NCBI GenBank assembly: GCA_011037195.1
Contig: JAAEAF010013111.1
Coordinates: 92,550-156,549, forward strand
Direction: 5' to 3'
Source: Triatoma infestans
Lineage: Eukaryota > Arthropoda > Insecta > Hemiptera > Reduviidae
Length of the DNA: 64,000 bases
Positions 37,193 through 50,900 of this stretch are shown in pieces (the first letter of the stretch is position 1; every line of letters starts with the position of its first letter). The notes beneath the pieces were generated by a model that did no database searches, was not told the origin of the DNA, and saw only the letters and a list, made by a program, of their open reading frames with translations. The position numbers were made by a program, and so were the translations under genes.

Positions 37193-40100
37193 CTGGAAAA
37201 TTTGTCTTTAAATGTAAAAAATAAATTATATTAATTATTCTATCTAAGGTTCTTCTTTTATTTTCTTTTATCCAGGATTCACTTATATAGTTTTATTTTT
37301 TCATTCAATTTTGGTGTGTTGAATGATCATACCAATTTTTCAGCCTTTTGGAACTTTTTATTTTTATTATTTTACACCATTTTTCAAATCCCAACGCTTA
37401 ATGCGTCATTTTCAAGAGATTAAATCTTTTTTTACATCTGTTTATGAAAATACATACTATATATTAAGAAAAACAATACAATAATTTAAATAAATTAAGG
37501 AAAATTAATTCGTAAAATTATAGCTTTAACATACTAAAAAAATAAGTTTTTATGTCCAAAAAATTAATTTAAAAAATACCAACCTAACATAAATTTGCAG
37601 CCAATATAGCTTTGTTTGAAACGATTTTTTTTTTTATAAATTATGCTTTTTATTTATTCTCTATTTGCTAAAGATTCTTGTAGATTTCATTATTTACTAC
37701 GTGTCTTTTAAACTTTTTTTTTTTTAATACTCTTTTTATGATTTTAATTTTTCGGACATAAACACTTGTTTTTTATCAGAGATATTTTCCGTGATAGCCT
37801 GCTTCTTTTTGTGGCCATCGTATCTGATAGTGTATCAACTGTATTTGGTCTATGCCAGTCTATGTTATTACACTGTGTAACAAAAACATCCTAATGATGG
37901 GCGAACGCCCGAAACCGGTCGATGACCACAAAAAGAAGCAGGCTATCACGGAAAATGTCTCTGATGCTTTTCAGCTCTGCGGAACTAACCACCACAATAA
38001 CTTATTTTTCAGTATGTAAAAGCTGTAATTTTTCAAATTAATTTTCCTTAATTTGTTTTAATGATGTAATGTTTTTCTTAATATAATATGTATTTTCATG
38101 TGAAATGACGCATAAAGCGTGGAAACATTGGGATGTGAAAAATGCATTAAAATAATAAAAATAAAAAATTCTAAAAGGCTGCGAAATTTGTGTAATCATT
38201 CAATACACCAAAATTGAATGAAAAAAATAAAACTAGAAATCCATCTAAGTTATGCAATTAACTACCAAATGAACAAATTTCACTATAGAACATGTGAATA
38301 AAATAAAAATATTTGTAGCACAAATACAAAAATCCTGAAGAATTTGATATTTATTTTTTGCAGGGCATCATCAGTTTTAGTTTAAAGAAAATGTTTAAAG
38401 TTTCATTTATTACATTAATTAAAATCAATGCACTGTATTTACAAATTTCAGATTTGGAGGCTAAAATCTACTAATCTTCTTAATCGTTTCCTCTTCAGAA
38501 GCTAAAATTTCTCTGAAATTAACATTAATCACCCTTGATATTTATGTATATGATACCCGAGCAAATATATGCTTTAAAATTTAATTTCGTCATATTATTT
38601 TTTATTATTTTAAACTTTCGAAATCTTTACTAATCCTAAAGACGGAGAAACCATTTATCCAATAACAGCAGGAGGTTAGGGAAAGTGGAGTAATCTTTGA
38701 ACAAATAAAATTCAAATTAGTTAGATAAAATAATACTATAATTTCTTGTATGTTTTACATGTCCTAATAGTATGGATTAAAAAAAGAAATATTAAAAAAA
38801 AGGTACTTTTATGCGAGGATTTCCGTCTATTCCATGGATTTCCTCATTTTTTTAATGAATAAAATAGTGGATAGAGAATCCACACCGACTTCATCATTAA
38901 CATGCAAACCTATATAAATCTATAATTTAATATTTTCCGCGTTGTTGATTTTTTACTTTATAACTGTGAATATGTTACTTTTTTTCCTTAAGAAATAAAT
39001 TTTCGCATTTGTGAACGATATTTAATGTATCTGTTACAGTAAAAGCATTAATCAGCAAATGTATACACTTTTAAGAAACAGTTTGCATTATATAAGCAAG
39101 CTTACTCATTACTCGCTGCTAGCAAATTCGCTCGGTATGATAACTCTGGCTCTGAGTACAGTGTACTCCCCAATCTCTTTGACTTTTTAGGAGCAAGAAA
39201 TAGGGTGAATAGTCTACACGGTCCTCTCTTAAGGCGATCACAAGGATATGTCAAAGATAATCTGATCTCCTTAGCGCAGCAGCTCATTGGGTAAATCAGT
39301 AAATACCGGGGTATCCAGTTTTAGATATTTTATTCTATGAAAACTCTTGAAAATAGAAAGTTGAAAATTCTTCAACGAAAAGTTGAGTAGCCATCTCTTC
39401 CAAGTTTCTTAGTATAAGTAGAAGATAGTATTATACTGTACCTAGAGGGTAATTCTATTTGAACTTTTGCTACCGGTATTTATTTATTGTTAACCTGCTA
39501 TTAGCAAAAATGCGGTAAAGTTAAAAAAGCAAAACTGAACATTTTCGATTATTTGCAGTAAAAAGTTTTAGGTTTAATTTGATCTAGATATTTAGATTCT
39601 ATTATGTAGCAGTATCAAAAAAAAGTTGGATAATATTACAATTTATAGACATATATGCAAATATATTTCAAAATAATTAAAATATATTATATACACATAT
39701 ATGTTATATTACACCCCGAATGAACAATTAATAATTGAATTTATCGGATAAATTTATTTAATGAATGTTATATTATTAAGGTTACAGCTACTAAATAGAA
39801 ATGTAAATTATCTAAAAAGTTATTTTACTGAAGATTTTCTTTAGGTTATTTTATGTAATTGATGTTCATAAATTTTATCAAAATGTTATAAATTTTCCAT
39901 TTTTTTTTTTTTAACCAAGTAAAAAAAAAATCAGATACGCTTTTACAGTGAGGAGCAGATGTATGCATTGCCTAGGAAGCAAACTATGTAGTAGACATTT
40001 ATTTCTTATGAAATTATATTTTGTCATTTCTTTTATTAAGAGTAAGCATAAGCATTCTAAAAAGTGCTTGTACATTTACTAATCTTAAAGCTTTTACTGT

Positions 40101-41902
40101 AATGAATCTATCAATCACATATTTGGTTTCATATTTATTAAAAACAAATTAATCGTTGGGGTTAACGTGGTGAATACCTATAAAAAGAAATACCTATTAT
40201 TATAGGCAATTTAAATGTTAACTATTAGGTTATGTATTAATTTATTGATTTGTTGTTTGTTGAATAGTTACAAAAATTGAATAATATTTGATAATGACAA
40301 CTGATATTTTCTATTTTTTACTTACTTTGAGAATCTATATTTTATCTTCATGCATGTCATTAATAGTGGGAAAAATACATTTCTTAGTTTTTTTCTTTTT
40401 CTTTTACATTAGTAACTTATCTTACGTTCCTGGAATTTTGTTTATATTTATTGTTCACTATTACCTTCTGATCCCTAAAATATGTAAATATCAAATAAAT
40501 TAAATGATAATTACAGTTCCGCTATTCTTTTTTATTTTTTGAAACAGTGAAAATGTGTAATAAAATAAAATGAGAGAAGAAAAAAAAAAACCACTCACTT
40601 TTTTTTTACCAGTAAGGAAGGCTGTTTTTTTGGGTTTTGTTATTTTTAGTTAATACATTTTTCAAATGCATTTGTATCCATAGTAATTTAACTCATTTTC
40701 AAAAAAACAAATATATTAAACATTACTCTAAACCTTGAACCAAATAAAATGTGTCTAAATTTGTTGAATAAAAATGAAATATATTTTTCTTAATCTTTTC
40801 AAAATACACGCGTTTATTTTATAATTAGTTGCTATAATAAAAATTATTTTAAATATTTGTGTGCGTTTCCTTTTTTAATATTTTGTTCGCAATTGAAAAT
40901 TGTTTTACACATTTCATAATATTTTTAATGGTTTATAGAAATGTTGCTTTTGTTGATAATGGTGTTTTACTGAGAACTTTGTATAAATTTGTCTTTCACA
41001 GCTCTTCTTTATTTATATTATTATTATTTTTACAATAATTTTACTTTGATAACAGTGATATTATATGTATATATTTAAATTTTTTATTTAACATTATTGT
41101 AATAATTATTTTTTTTTCCAGAAATGTATATAAACTTTAAAGTACACAAAACCCAACAATAAAGGAAGGATATACCTACGTTATTTTTTAATTATTTATT
41201 AAATACATTTTATATTTGTTTCTAAATTAAAATGAACTTTTTTTTTTGTTAAAAATTTACATGTGCTTTACTTCATCTATTCATCACTTTTAGAAGTATA
41301 AATAATTTATTATCATTCATTTTTTGTTTATTACGAGATCAAAATTATAAGAGGTGTAAAAAATGTTCTTTACCATGAACTAAAAAAAGTTCTTAAGGTT
41401 AAACACTTTGCAATTGAAGTAACACAGTCTTTTATAATAAAAATTAATTTTTTTTTTCAACAGAGATAAAAGGAATGTCATGAAAGCTTTTATATGTGTC
41501 TCTGTGGTTCACTGTAGATGTTTAAAACATTTTAGTAATCAACTGCTGTGCCACTTCAAACTGCAAAATGGCATAATTTTTTCATTATTAATTGTTTTTT
41601 TAAATTTCTTTAAAAATTCATATTATGCTTGCATTAGTTCTGCACGCAAAAATTCAGAAAAAGTCTAGGCATAATGTACAATAGTATGATCACAATCAGT
41701 AAAAAAATGTCTATACAACCAAACTTTATTATTAGATCGTTCAAATAAGCACAATTAATGTTCAATAATTACTTTTCCTTATGTTTTTAATATAATAAAA
41801 CATCTAATTAAATATTGTTCGTGAGGCACTATACACCGTAAATGTTGTTGTATAACATGAGAGATGATAAAGACGAAGGAAATAGTGGCAAGGCAAGACC
41901 GT
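37193..41902. other. Intergenic region between LITAF gene 2 and the CNG channel
   Basis: Very AT-rich, with no coding exon recognised. It holds the hammerhead-like repeat at 37887-37924 and its conserved 3' flank to about 38000, homopolymer tracts, and a GC-richer patch at about 39100-39300 with an open frame of 61 codons on minus that I cannot identify. Confidence 0.5.
37887..37924 (+). ncRNA. Hammerhead-ribozyme-like motif, best-preserved copy
   Basis: CATC (37887-37890) and GATG (37921-37924) form helix I. CTAATGA (37891-37897) is one base from CUGAUGA. GGGC (37899-37902) and GCCC (37907-37910) close a GAAC loop as helix II. GAAA is at 37911-37914. The palindrome ACCGGT (37914-37919) gives a minimal helix III that could form between two molecules, and GTC (37918-37920) is the cleavage triplet. 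The copy near 10767 has GGAC/GTCC in helix II, a compensatory change, and shares the 3' flank GATGACYACAAAAR. Whether it cleaves is unknown, since the G-to-A core change may abolish activity. Confidence 0.5.
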
Positions 41903-44900
41903 CTAAACGGTACTTGGTTTTTTGTGTCTGCTGTTAGCTGAGGCACCTCGTGGTACACCTTGAAATGATCTTCTAGCAATTCTTGGTACTACAGTACGTT
42001 TTTCTGGGAACAGTTCACTCTGCTCGCTCCTGCATTCAAAAAGTATCAAATTATATTTTATTTGATTTCTGATATTGTGTCAGACATAGCATGCTTCATT
42101 TGGTTGGTTTTAACCGGTTTCGAATTCTCCTTAATCACCAAATTTGAACAGAAACGTTGACAGAATACTTTTAAAAATTTCTCTCATACAATAGTCGCTT
42201 TAGATGTAACAGAAATTCTAAAAAGTAAAATCCAACATTTGTAAACAGAGGATTGATCACTCTGGAAAAAAGCCTAATTAGAGCTTCTTTAGAACTCCAA
42301 AATAAATTTTCTCAAAACAGTTTAAAAAAGTATTGACCTATATATATCAGCAATTTAATAAAATCATTAGAGCCTTTAACAGCTTAAAAAATTACCAGCC
42401 ACTAACAGCTAAAATTATTATTTTATCTAAAAAGTTGTTTGGCATTAGTCCAAATATATAGATGTTTTCTTAAGTAAGGAATCCTACCAGATGCCGGATA
42501 GAGTCCGTTCAAGATACAGCAATGTCTCACTCGTCCTGTCCCGAACTCCAATAAGCATCTTAGACTACCGACAATTTACTGTGCTTAACCATAGGGATTG
42601 GATGTAGCTGCCCCATGCCTGGAACCTGCAGAGGCCAATCCTTGCCGAAGCATAAGCCAACAGCAGGTTCGGGACCAACAGAAAGGAAAAAGGCGCCTAA
42701 TTTGGCTAACATATCTACTTCCTTATACCCTACTTCCCATATAACTTGGTACCCAGACTAAAAGTACATCCTTAGTGGAAGAAGCTCTTCTAATTTTCTA
42801 GAACATCAACCGTAAATTATATGGTTTTCTTCATAGGTTATGTTAATGTGTTCTAAATATATAATATAAATCTTATATTTTAAGGTTGCATATTACATGG
42901 TTTGTATTTATGTATTATATATGTTACCGGCAAAGTATGAAATTCATCCCGGACGAGTCCCCATTTACATTATTACATCCCGATTTCAAAATATATTTTA
43001 ATAGTAATCATTTAAAAGTTAAATTATTTTACTTAAAGTACCAGAACTATTGAACACCATTTGAATACCATGATTTATTATACTGAAACATTACAATAGA
43101 ATTTCCCCAAGTTAACAAATGAATAATAGGAATAATTAAAAGAATATTTTTCAAATACACAAAATTTATCATAAGAAATATAATCTGGTATCTGAGTATA
43201 AATCACGCATAGTACTAATCTGGTATCTGGGTATAAACCACGCATGGTACTATATGAAAGCCTAGGCATTCTATAGAATGCCTGAATTTCATACTTTGCC
43301 GGTAACATATATATATAAATTTAAGGCACGTCAACATTTGTGGTCATGTTATTTCATTTTTACTTGTTTGAATTGTCTAATAAAGATTACTTTCTAAAAA
43401 TGGTTTTAAAATAACATGCAAATGTTATTTTTGCCCCAGTCACTAACATTTTGCTTGTTTTATTAACAACGGCCAAACTTAACTATCGTTTATGCTTTTA
43501 AATCAGTTTTACGTTTTATTAGTTTTACAATAGTTTTTCTTTTTTTAACTCACTGGTTTTGTTGGTCATCTTCTCTTTTTTCCACCCTGGACAATCTTTG
43601 CTTCAATTTCGTTTGTTGGCTTATGTATTCTGCATGTAATCTTGCAAGTCGTGTCTGTAAATTGCCTACAAGCCTATCTGCAATAACAGAAACAAATGAA
43701 ATGAAATTCGAGCAATATTCTTTCAAAAATTAAAAATTATATTTTCAATTAAATTGTATGTTGAAGCATATTGTCTTATAATATTATAGTATTATTTTCA
43801 TTTATAATGGACTTTATTCACCTATTAATACTAGCTTTATTTGCTTAAATTAATCAATAACTTTTAGATCTTCAAAAAAAGTATTTTAATATTTTTGAAA
43901 AATCCCCATACAAAAAATCTCCTTTATATTTGAGAAAATGAATCTGTTGCTTTAAAATGAAACTCTACTTTAACTTGATAAAAAAAGAAAAGAAAAAATA
44001 ATTGTAAAAAATATCTTGATATATTTCTAAAATAGCAAATGACAAATTTACTTGAAACTTGGAATTATTAAAGGTATTTAATTGTTCATCAGTAGTATAC
44101 AGGTATAGTGAATTAGCATTTTAATGTGGAACCTAAAGTCATAGCTCCCCTAGAACTCTCCTAAAATCCGTGACATAATAAGCCATAATAATGATTTAAA
44201 AAAATAGACAATTGTATTATGTACAAAACACTAAGTTTAAATTAAATTGCTGAAACTGTTTTAGAGAAGAAAATTTGAAAAACCTAAAAAAAAACATGTA
44301 AAGTGGTACTTTCGGTGGTGACAGAAACTTTCATTTCGGAAACCTTACTAAAATGGCATGTTTTATATAACCCGGCGACGTAATTTTTGAGTTCACAAAC
44401 ACACACCCACACACATTAAGGTCACGAACAAACAAGGGAAAATCTACACTGCTTTAAAATTAAGGATACAAATATATGCCCACGTGATGGTTTCTCAGTG
44501 CAAAAGTAGATCTTATTTATCTTATTTATGATTATAAGAAACATGAACTGGCCACAAGTGAAGTTATATGAAGATCTTGACCAAAGGCGGGTATTGAAAA
44601 CTGAATTTAGAAAAAAGCTTGTTAGTGACCAGTTTGCTAAATATTTCATGGAATATATTAAACATTTAAAAGTTCAGAAATTTGAATTTTAATAATATCT
44701 GTTTCTTTAATTTATCATTATTACTTCTGTTTTCTGTAAATTAGTAAATATTAGTTTCTATAATTTAACCATAATTCTGTTTTCAGAACTAATGCATACA
44801 TATCTATTTTTCTTTTAAATTTCCTAATTAATTCTATTATTTTATTTAATTATACTAAACATAATGTAATAATGTACACTGGAGCATGTAGAAAAACAAA

Positions 44901-47900
44901 GACTCTCTCCCACTCTCTGCTGTACTTTTAAACATGGATTGGAATAAATCTTCAATATAGGAATAAATACATATATATATGTATATACAATGGTCCTAGC
45001 AGACAAATCTTCTTAAGATAGTAATGAAACTTATACAACCAACTATTCAGTTACAATTAATTATGCACATTTATTTTTATTGAATAAAGTTTTTGGGTTG
45101 GATCTGGTTTATTTTGTACTATAATAAAGCTTGAATCGACTCGATACAATAATAGAAATAAATCGTTAGGAGAATCAGGATTTAGAAATTAAATAAGCAG
45201 AAAGTACAGAATTATATAAACAAGTAATCAGGCTGATTTCTAAATTGAATAAAATAAACTTGATTAATAAAAACTAATAAATCTTACCTATCCTGTCAAC
45301 TTTATCCTTGAGTGTTTCGTTTTCTTCCTGTGCTTTTCTGAAAGCTTCTTCATCCAACAAACCATCTTTTCTTAATATTTGACATCCTCTTTCCATTAGA
45401 CTTTGGCGAGCTTCTGGATAATCGGCTAATGCTTTCCATAGTTCTCTTTTGCCAAGACAAAATAGATCTGAATAACCCAAACTGCGGACATTTGCAGTCC
45501 GTCTGTTCCCAGTTTTGTTGCCCGCTATATCTAAAACGCTTACTTCGCCAAAAACACTTCCCGCACCTAATGTAGCTAATACAGTTTTTTCATCATCAGC
45601 CACTACACTAAGTCTTCCACGTTTCACTATATACATCTCTTTGCCGACATCTCCTTTACGGCAGATATAGTCACCTGGACTAAATACCTAAAATATATCA
45701 TAAACAATACATAAAGTGAAAATTGTTAAGATCCTATTTTAAATTGGAAAAAATTAAAACCTCAGGAAAAAAAAAAAAAAAAAAAAAAAAAAATGAGTTG
45801 TAGCTTCAAAATAACTAGTAAAATTACTTAAAGAATTATCCAATACAAACAGCCTTCTTTAAATATTTATAAATGCCCATTAACCTATCAAGTGACGCAA
45901 TACCAATGATAAAAATAATCATTACTATAAATTTAATTGTAACATTCAAACTAATTACCTGGAGCCTAAGCTTTAAAACAAGCTCTTCCAGTAAACCTGG
46001 CTCACAATCTTGAAATATTCTAACTTGTTTTAATGTGTCTAAGTGGACGTGAATGGCAATTTCAGCTTTCAGTTTATCAGGAAGGGCGGCCAAAACCCGA
46101 TCTTCATCCAGAGCCTGAATGATAATTAAATTTTCAATAATATTAGTGAAAAAAAAATAAATTGATGTCTTAAAATTAATTTTGTTTTAATAATGCTAAA
46201 ATCTAAGGAAGACTTATCTGAGAATCTTTTCTAAGGAATGTTTTACCTGAGAGGAAGACTTATACGTATATATATATATATATATAAGTAAACTAATTTT
46301 TGTTCCGGTTAACGGTAACGAATAACGGAAATATATACAAGTAAACTAATTTTTTCAGTTAACGGTAACGAATAACGGTCACGATTTTGGTCACTTTTTT
46401 GATGTTTTTATGTTAATGTTCGGTTGTGTGGATTATGAAGCGGTTTGCACCATTTGACACACACAATTTTCTAGGGATGTTAAGAGAGGTGAGAGGTTTT
46501 CTAAAGAATGTTAAGGGGTGAGTCTCCGCCCGCAAGGCTGGGCAGAACTGCATGCCATGTAAGAATGTGCATGCCAAATAATAATTTTAACATTATTTAT
46601 CAAAGTCCAACACATACAAAAATGTCTCTTTTCTAACTTCGTATTATGTGAAGATTTGTTCAAAGTGACCCCCAAGACCCGCTAAGCTGCCGAAAGGGGA
46701 CGCTATAGTGATTAGAATATAAAACAATTATAATCAGACGGATTTTTAAGCGGTTTGCACGGAATTGTCTTAGATGTTAAGAGGGGTGATGGGGTGGGCG
46801 CAGAAGGCGCCATGGGGGTGGCTGCTGGACGGAATTTCAAGCGTTGCATCATTTGACACACAATTTTCTTGAGAATGGTAGGAGAGTTGGGGGTTTTCTG
46901 ATTTATATATTCATACAATATGTATATAAAATCTATATATATATATATATATATATAATGTGTGTTTGTGGGTGTATGTGCTTTAACAGCATAAAATAAA
47001 ACCATGAAACTCGAATATGTATATATATATAATATGTATATATAGGGTGACCAGAGTTATATGCTTCACCCACTTTTTTTTAAACGGCGGGAAATTTCGA
47101 AAAAATAGAAAACACGTATTTAATCATTTTTGGTCTAGTTTATTTTCAGTGATTGATCCATTTTTTTATACCCCAATATCCCGAGATACAGCATCCAACT
47201 TTTTTTTTCCAAATGGAACACTATATTTTTTTTTGCATATTTTTATAGTAATTGAGCCTCTAAAAAATAAAAATTAAAAAATTAAATCGGTTAGGTTTTT
47301 GAAAAGTTATGATAATTTAAAATATGAAAAACAAATTTCAGTTTAATGTCAAAATTACCTTATGTTTTTTTTAAAGAAGCTGTTCAAACTGGGCACCATC
47401 AACGGATAGGCAAGCCAAAGCTCTGGACTCCCCCGCTCTGTTTGTAGCAGCACTTGTGGCAAAGTCAAGATCTAGGCAGGCTAGAGTTATTCGACGTTCC
47501 AGATCTTCGACTGAAGCCACGGGATTAAGGTTACTCTTTATTTTTTAGATATCCCCACAAAAAATGGTCCATTGGTGTTAAGTCCGGAGATCGAGGTGGC
47601 CATTGGATCGGACCATGAGTTCCTAACCACTTTTCATGGAAATTTCTGTCCAGGTAACGTCGAGCAACTCTCGCATTATGTGCCGGGCAACCATCTTGTT
47701 GAAAATATATATCTAGCCGACGTTTTAGAGGAACATCTTCAAGCAGAACTGGCAAAATGTCTCTTAAAAAAGTTAGATACCTTTCACCAATTAAGTTCTC
47801 TCTGTAGAAGTTTGGGCCTATTAGTTGGTTTCCTAAAACTCCACACCAAACGTTTGCAGAAAAAACAACCTGATGGCGTGTGGCGAAGGTAACCTGTGGA

Positions 47901-50900
47901 TTTTCTTCTGCCCATATTCTAAAGTTCCAACGATTAAGAAGGCCATTGTTGGTAAACTTTGATTCATCAGTCCATAAAATTGTGCATTTTTTGTCCATTT
48001 TTTGTGGGGATATCTAAAAAATAAAGTGTACAGTAACCTTAATCCCGTGATCCCGTGTACAGTAACCTTAATCCCGCTTCAGTCGAAGATATGGAACGTC
48101 GAATAACTAACTCTAGCCTGCCTAGATGTTGACTTTGCCACCTAAGTGCTGCTACAAACAGAGCGTAGGAGTCCAGAGCTTTGGCTTGCCTATCCGTTGA
48201 TAGTGTCCAGTTTGAAGAGCTTCTTTAAAGAAAAAATAAGGTAATTTTGACATTAAACTGAAATTTGTTTTTCATATTTTAAATTACCATAACTTTTGAA
48301 AAACCTAACCGATTTAAAAATTTTTTATTTTTAATTTTTTTAGAGGCTCAAGTACTATAAAAATATGCAAAAAAAAATATAATGTTCCATTTGAAAAAAA
48401 AAAGTTGGATGCTGTATCTCGGGATATTGGGGTTTAAAAAAATGGATCAATCACTGAAAATAAACTAGACTAAAAATGATTAAATGTGTTTTCTATTTTT
48501 CCGAAATTTCCCGCCGTTTAAAAAAAAAGTGGGTCACCCGTATATGTATATATATGAGAAATTGTCCGGAAAAATGTATATGTGTACATATACAAGATTA
48601 TACAGGATTTTATTATATATGTACAGGATTTATAACATAACATATAAACTTACAGCCGCTGACATAAACGCATCGTCACCCATGAGCACGATGACATGCT
48701 AGTTGACAGAGGCAGACACTTCGAGGAGTGTATTGTCTCGAATGATATGTGTGTCCTTAATGTGCCTGGATATTTGAAAACGTTCATAGGAAACGGTAAC
48801 TGCGCTGAGCACAACCTGGATGTCACCTTGTGCACAGCTTCTGCTGTTGATAGGATGCATGGTTGGAAGGTGGTAGACTGAATGACAGGTGATCACATGG
48901 CGATACTTTTCGAAGTTGCCTGAGCCATCAAGCCATGCCCCACCTTATTGACACGACACATGTCCAATGGGTCCAAAACGCGGTGTCGATAAAGCGGTCA
49001 GGAGCTGACTGAAGCAATAGCAGGCTTAAGTGGGGAGGTGTTAAAGAAAATACACACTAGTCGCACGCACCGTGTTTCTTGCTGGACACGGGAGCTAACA
49101 GCAGCTAAAAAAGATGTAACCAGGAAGCGAAGGAGATACCAACGGGAACATAATGATGAATCCCTTCAAAGATATATAGATGAGTATCAGTTTCAGTTTT
49201 GTATCGGGAAGATCGACGACAGATGCGATATCGAAGTTCCTTGAATTGGTGCGTGGCAGTGGGCCCAAATACGTCCTCACAGTATTCCTGGACATAGCTG
49301 TGGCCTTTGATGATGTCTGATGGCCGACTGTTTTGGAGTCACACAGAAGAAGAGATTATCCGCCAGTGACTCAAGCGGGCGAGATTTCAAGGCCAATAAC
49401 CAAAGGTTATCCACGGGCTCGGTGGTGGGCCCGTTCCTGTGGAACCTAGTTATGGATGAATTGCTAGAGCAATTCTCGTCGGGAGTTAGAGGAGCTTGTT
49501 AGCGCTGTTGTGTTCCGGATAAAGAATTGGTGTCAAGGGGAGAAGCTACAGATTTCGTTCGAGAAGTCTAAACTTATGCTAATGAAAGGCAAACTTCATC
49601 CCAGTAGTCCTCCCTGGAGCAGGGTCATGGGCCATGGGGAGGTCAACTCAAAGCTCTATTAAACAGAATTGAAAGATTCCCCAAATTGTAAATGCGGTGA
49701 ACGTTCTCTTCCGGTGTTCTCTCCTCGACTAGGCGAGAATCCATTTGGAATTGAAACTGATAATTAGGGGAGAGAACTGGCCGGGAGATTCTTTGTAAAG
49801 AATTGACAAAAAGTGCAAAGAATTTTAAAGACTTTATGGAGTTTGCTCGAGAAGTTGAGGTTCTAAAAAGGATTAGACGGATAAGTAGAGGTCCGCCTGG
49901 CTGTGACAGAGATGATATCTTGCCTACTATGTAGGTAAGGCCAAGTAACCATAGGGACCGGTTTTGGCGCTATGCGCTAGGTACGGTTGCCTGGAGAGTG
50001 AGAATATAATAAATAACAATATAAACTTGTAACTTCTTTCAATAGTTTAAGAGGAAAACGAAAGGAAAACTAATTCTTCTTACCACAAAAATAAATGCCA
50101 ATCGATATCTGACACTAAACCGAGTTTATTCTCTTCACATTGAAATCACGAACGGCCAGCCCTTTGGCGAGGAAGTGAACGTGTCAGCAAGGATACCTGG
50201 ATTTGACACTGATGAGAAGCTGGAGCCAGGCAACTCGGACTAAAGATTCTTCCCTAGGTTACCGACTCGGATGGGCGAACGAGTCAGGGTAGAGCAGCGC
50301 TCTCATCCATCCTGGGAGAAGTGGGCTGATAAACCGCTCTCCTTAATATCGGTAGTCCTCAAAAAACACCGAATTGATTATGGTAATAGACAAGCAAACT
50401 ACCAAAGGACTTCAAATTACGAGTTTGGAATGTTTTATCTTTATATCTGCTAGAAGAGGGCTTCAAGCATTCCTTACAACTACTGGGTAACCTAGCCGTA
50501 TCTAAAGATTCATTAGACTTGCAGCGGGCTAATCGAAAAGAAAATTCCACTATACTGCTGCTGCAAACAGAAGAACTATATCTCTGGAACTGCATATGCT
50601 ATAGCTACAATCAGAGAAATCATAACTATAGGGAACAGGTTTTGTAGTGAGGGGAAGGATGAGGTATCAACTGACAGGGTTTAGTCCTATTAGAGGACGC
50701 CTTTGCGATATCCGGATTAAAGAAGTCTTCTTCAACTATAGCATAATCAACAATATGCTCCAACAAAGACGTCGTGTGAAGAGAATAAGGAAGTTTTTTG
50801 TGAATCCCTTTAAAGATATGAACTGCATATGATGCAAGAGCTGGGACAGCGGTATCAAAAACTTGCAAAATTATGCGTAGTTCCTAAAACCAGATTATGG

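Noticed and set aside
42080..42150. Another GAAACCGG site as a hammerhead (on minus)
   Set aside because: GAAACCGGTT is present, but helix II is only about three pairs and helix I arms do not match well.
47572..47892. Plus-strand frame of 106 codons inside the mariner-type element
   Set aside because: It is the complement of the transposase frame, which has the DDE motifs.
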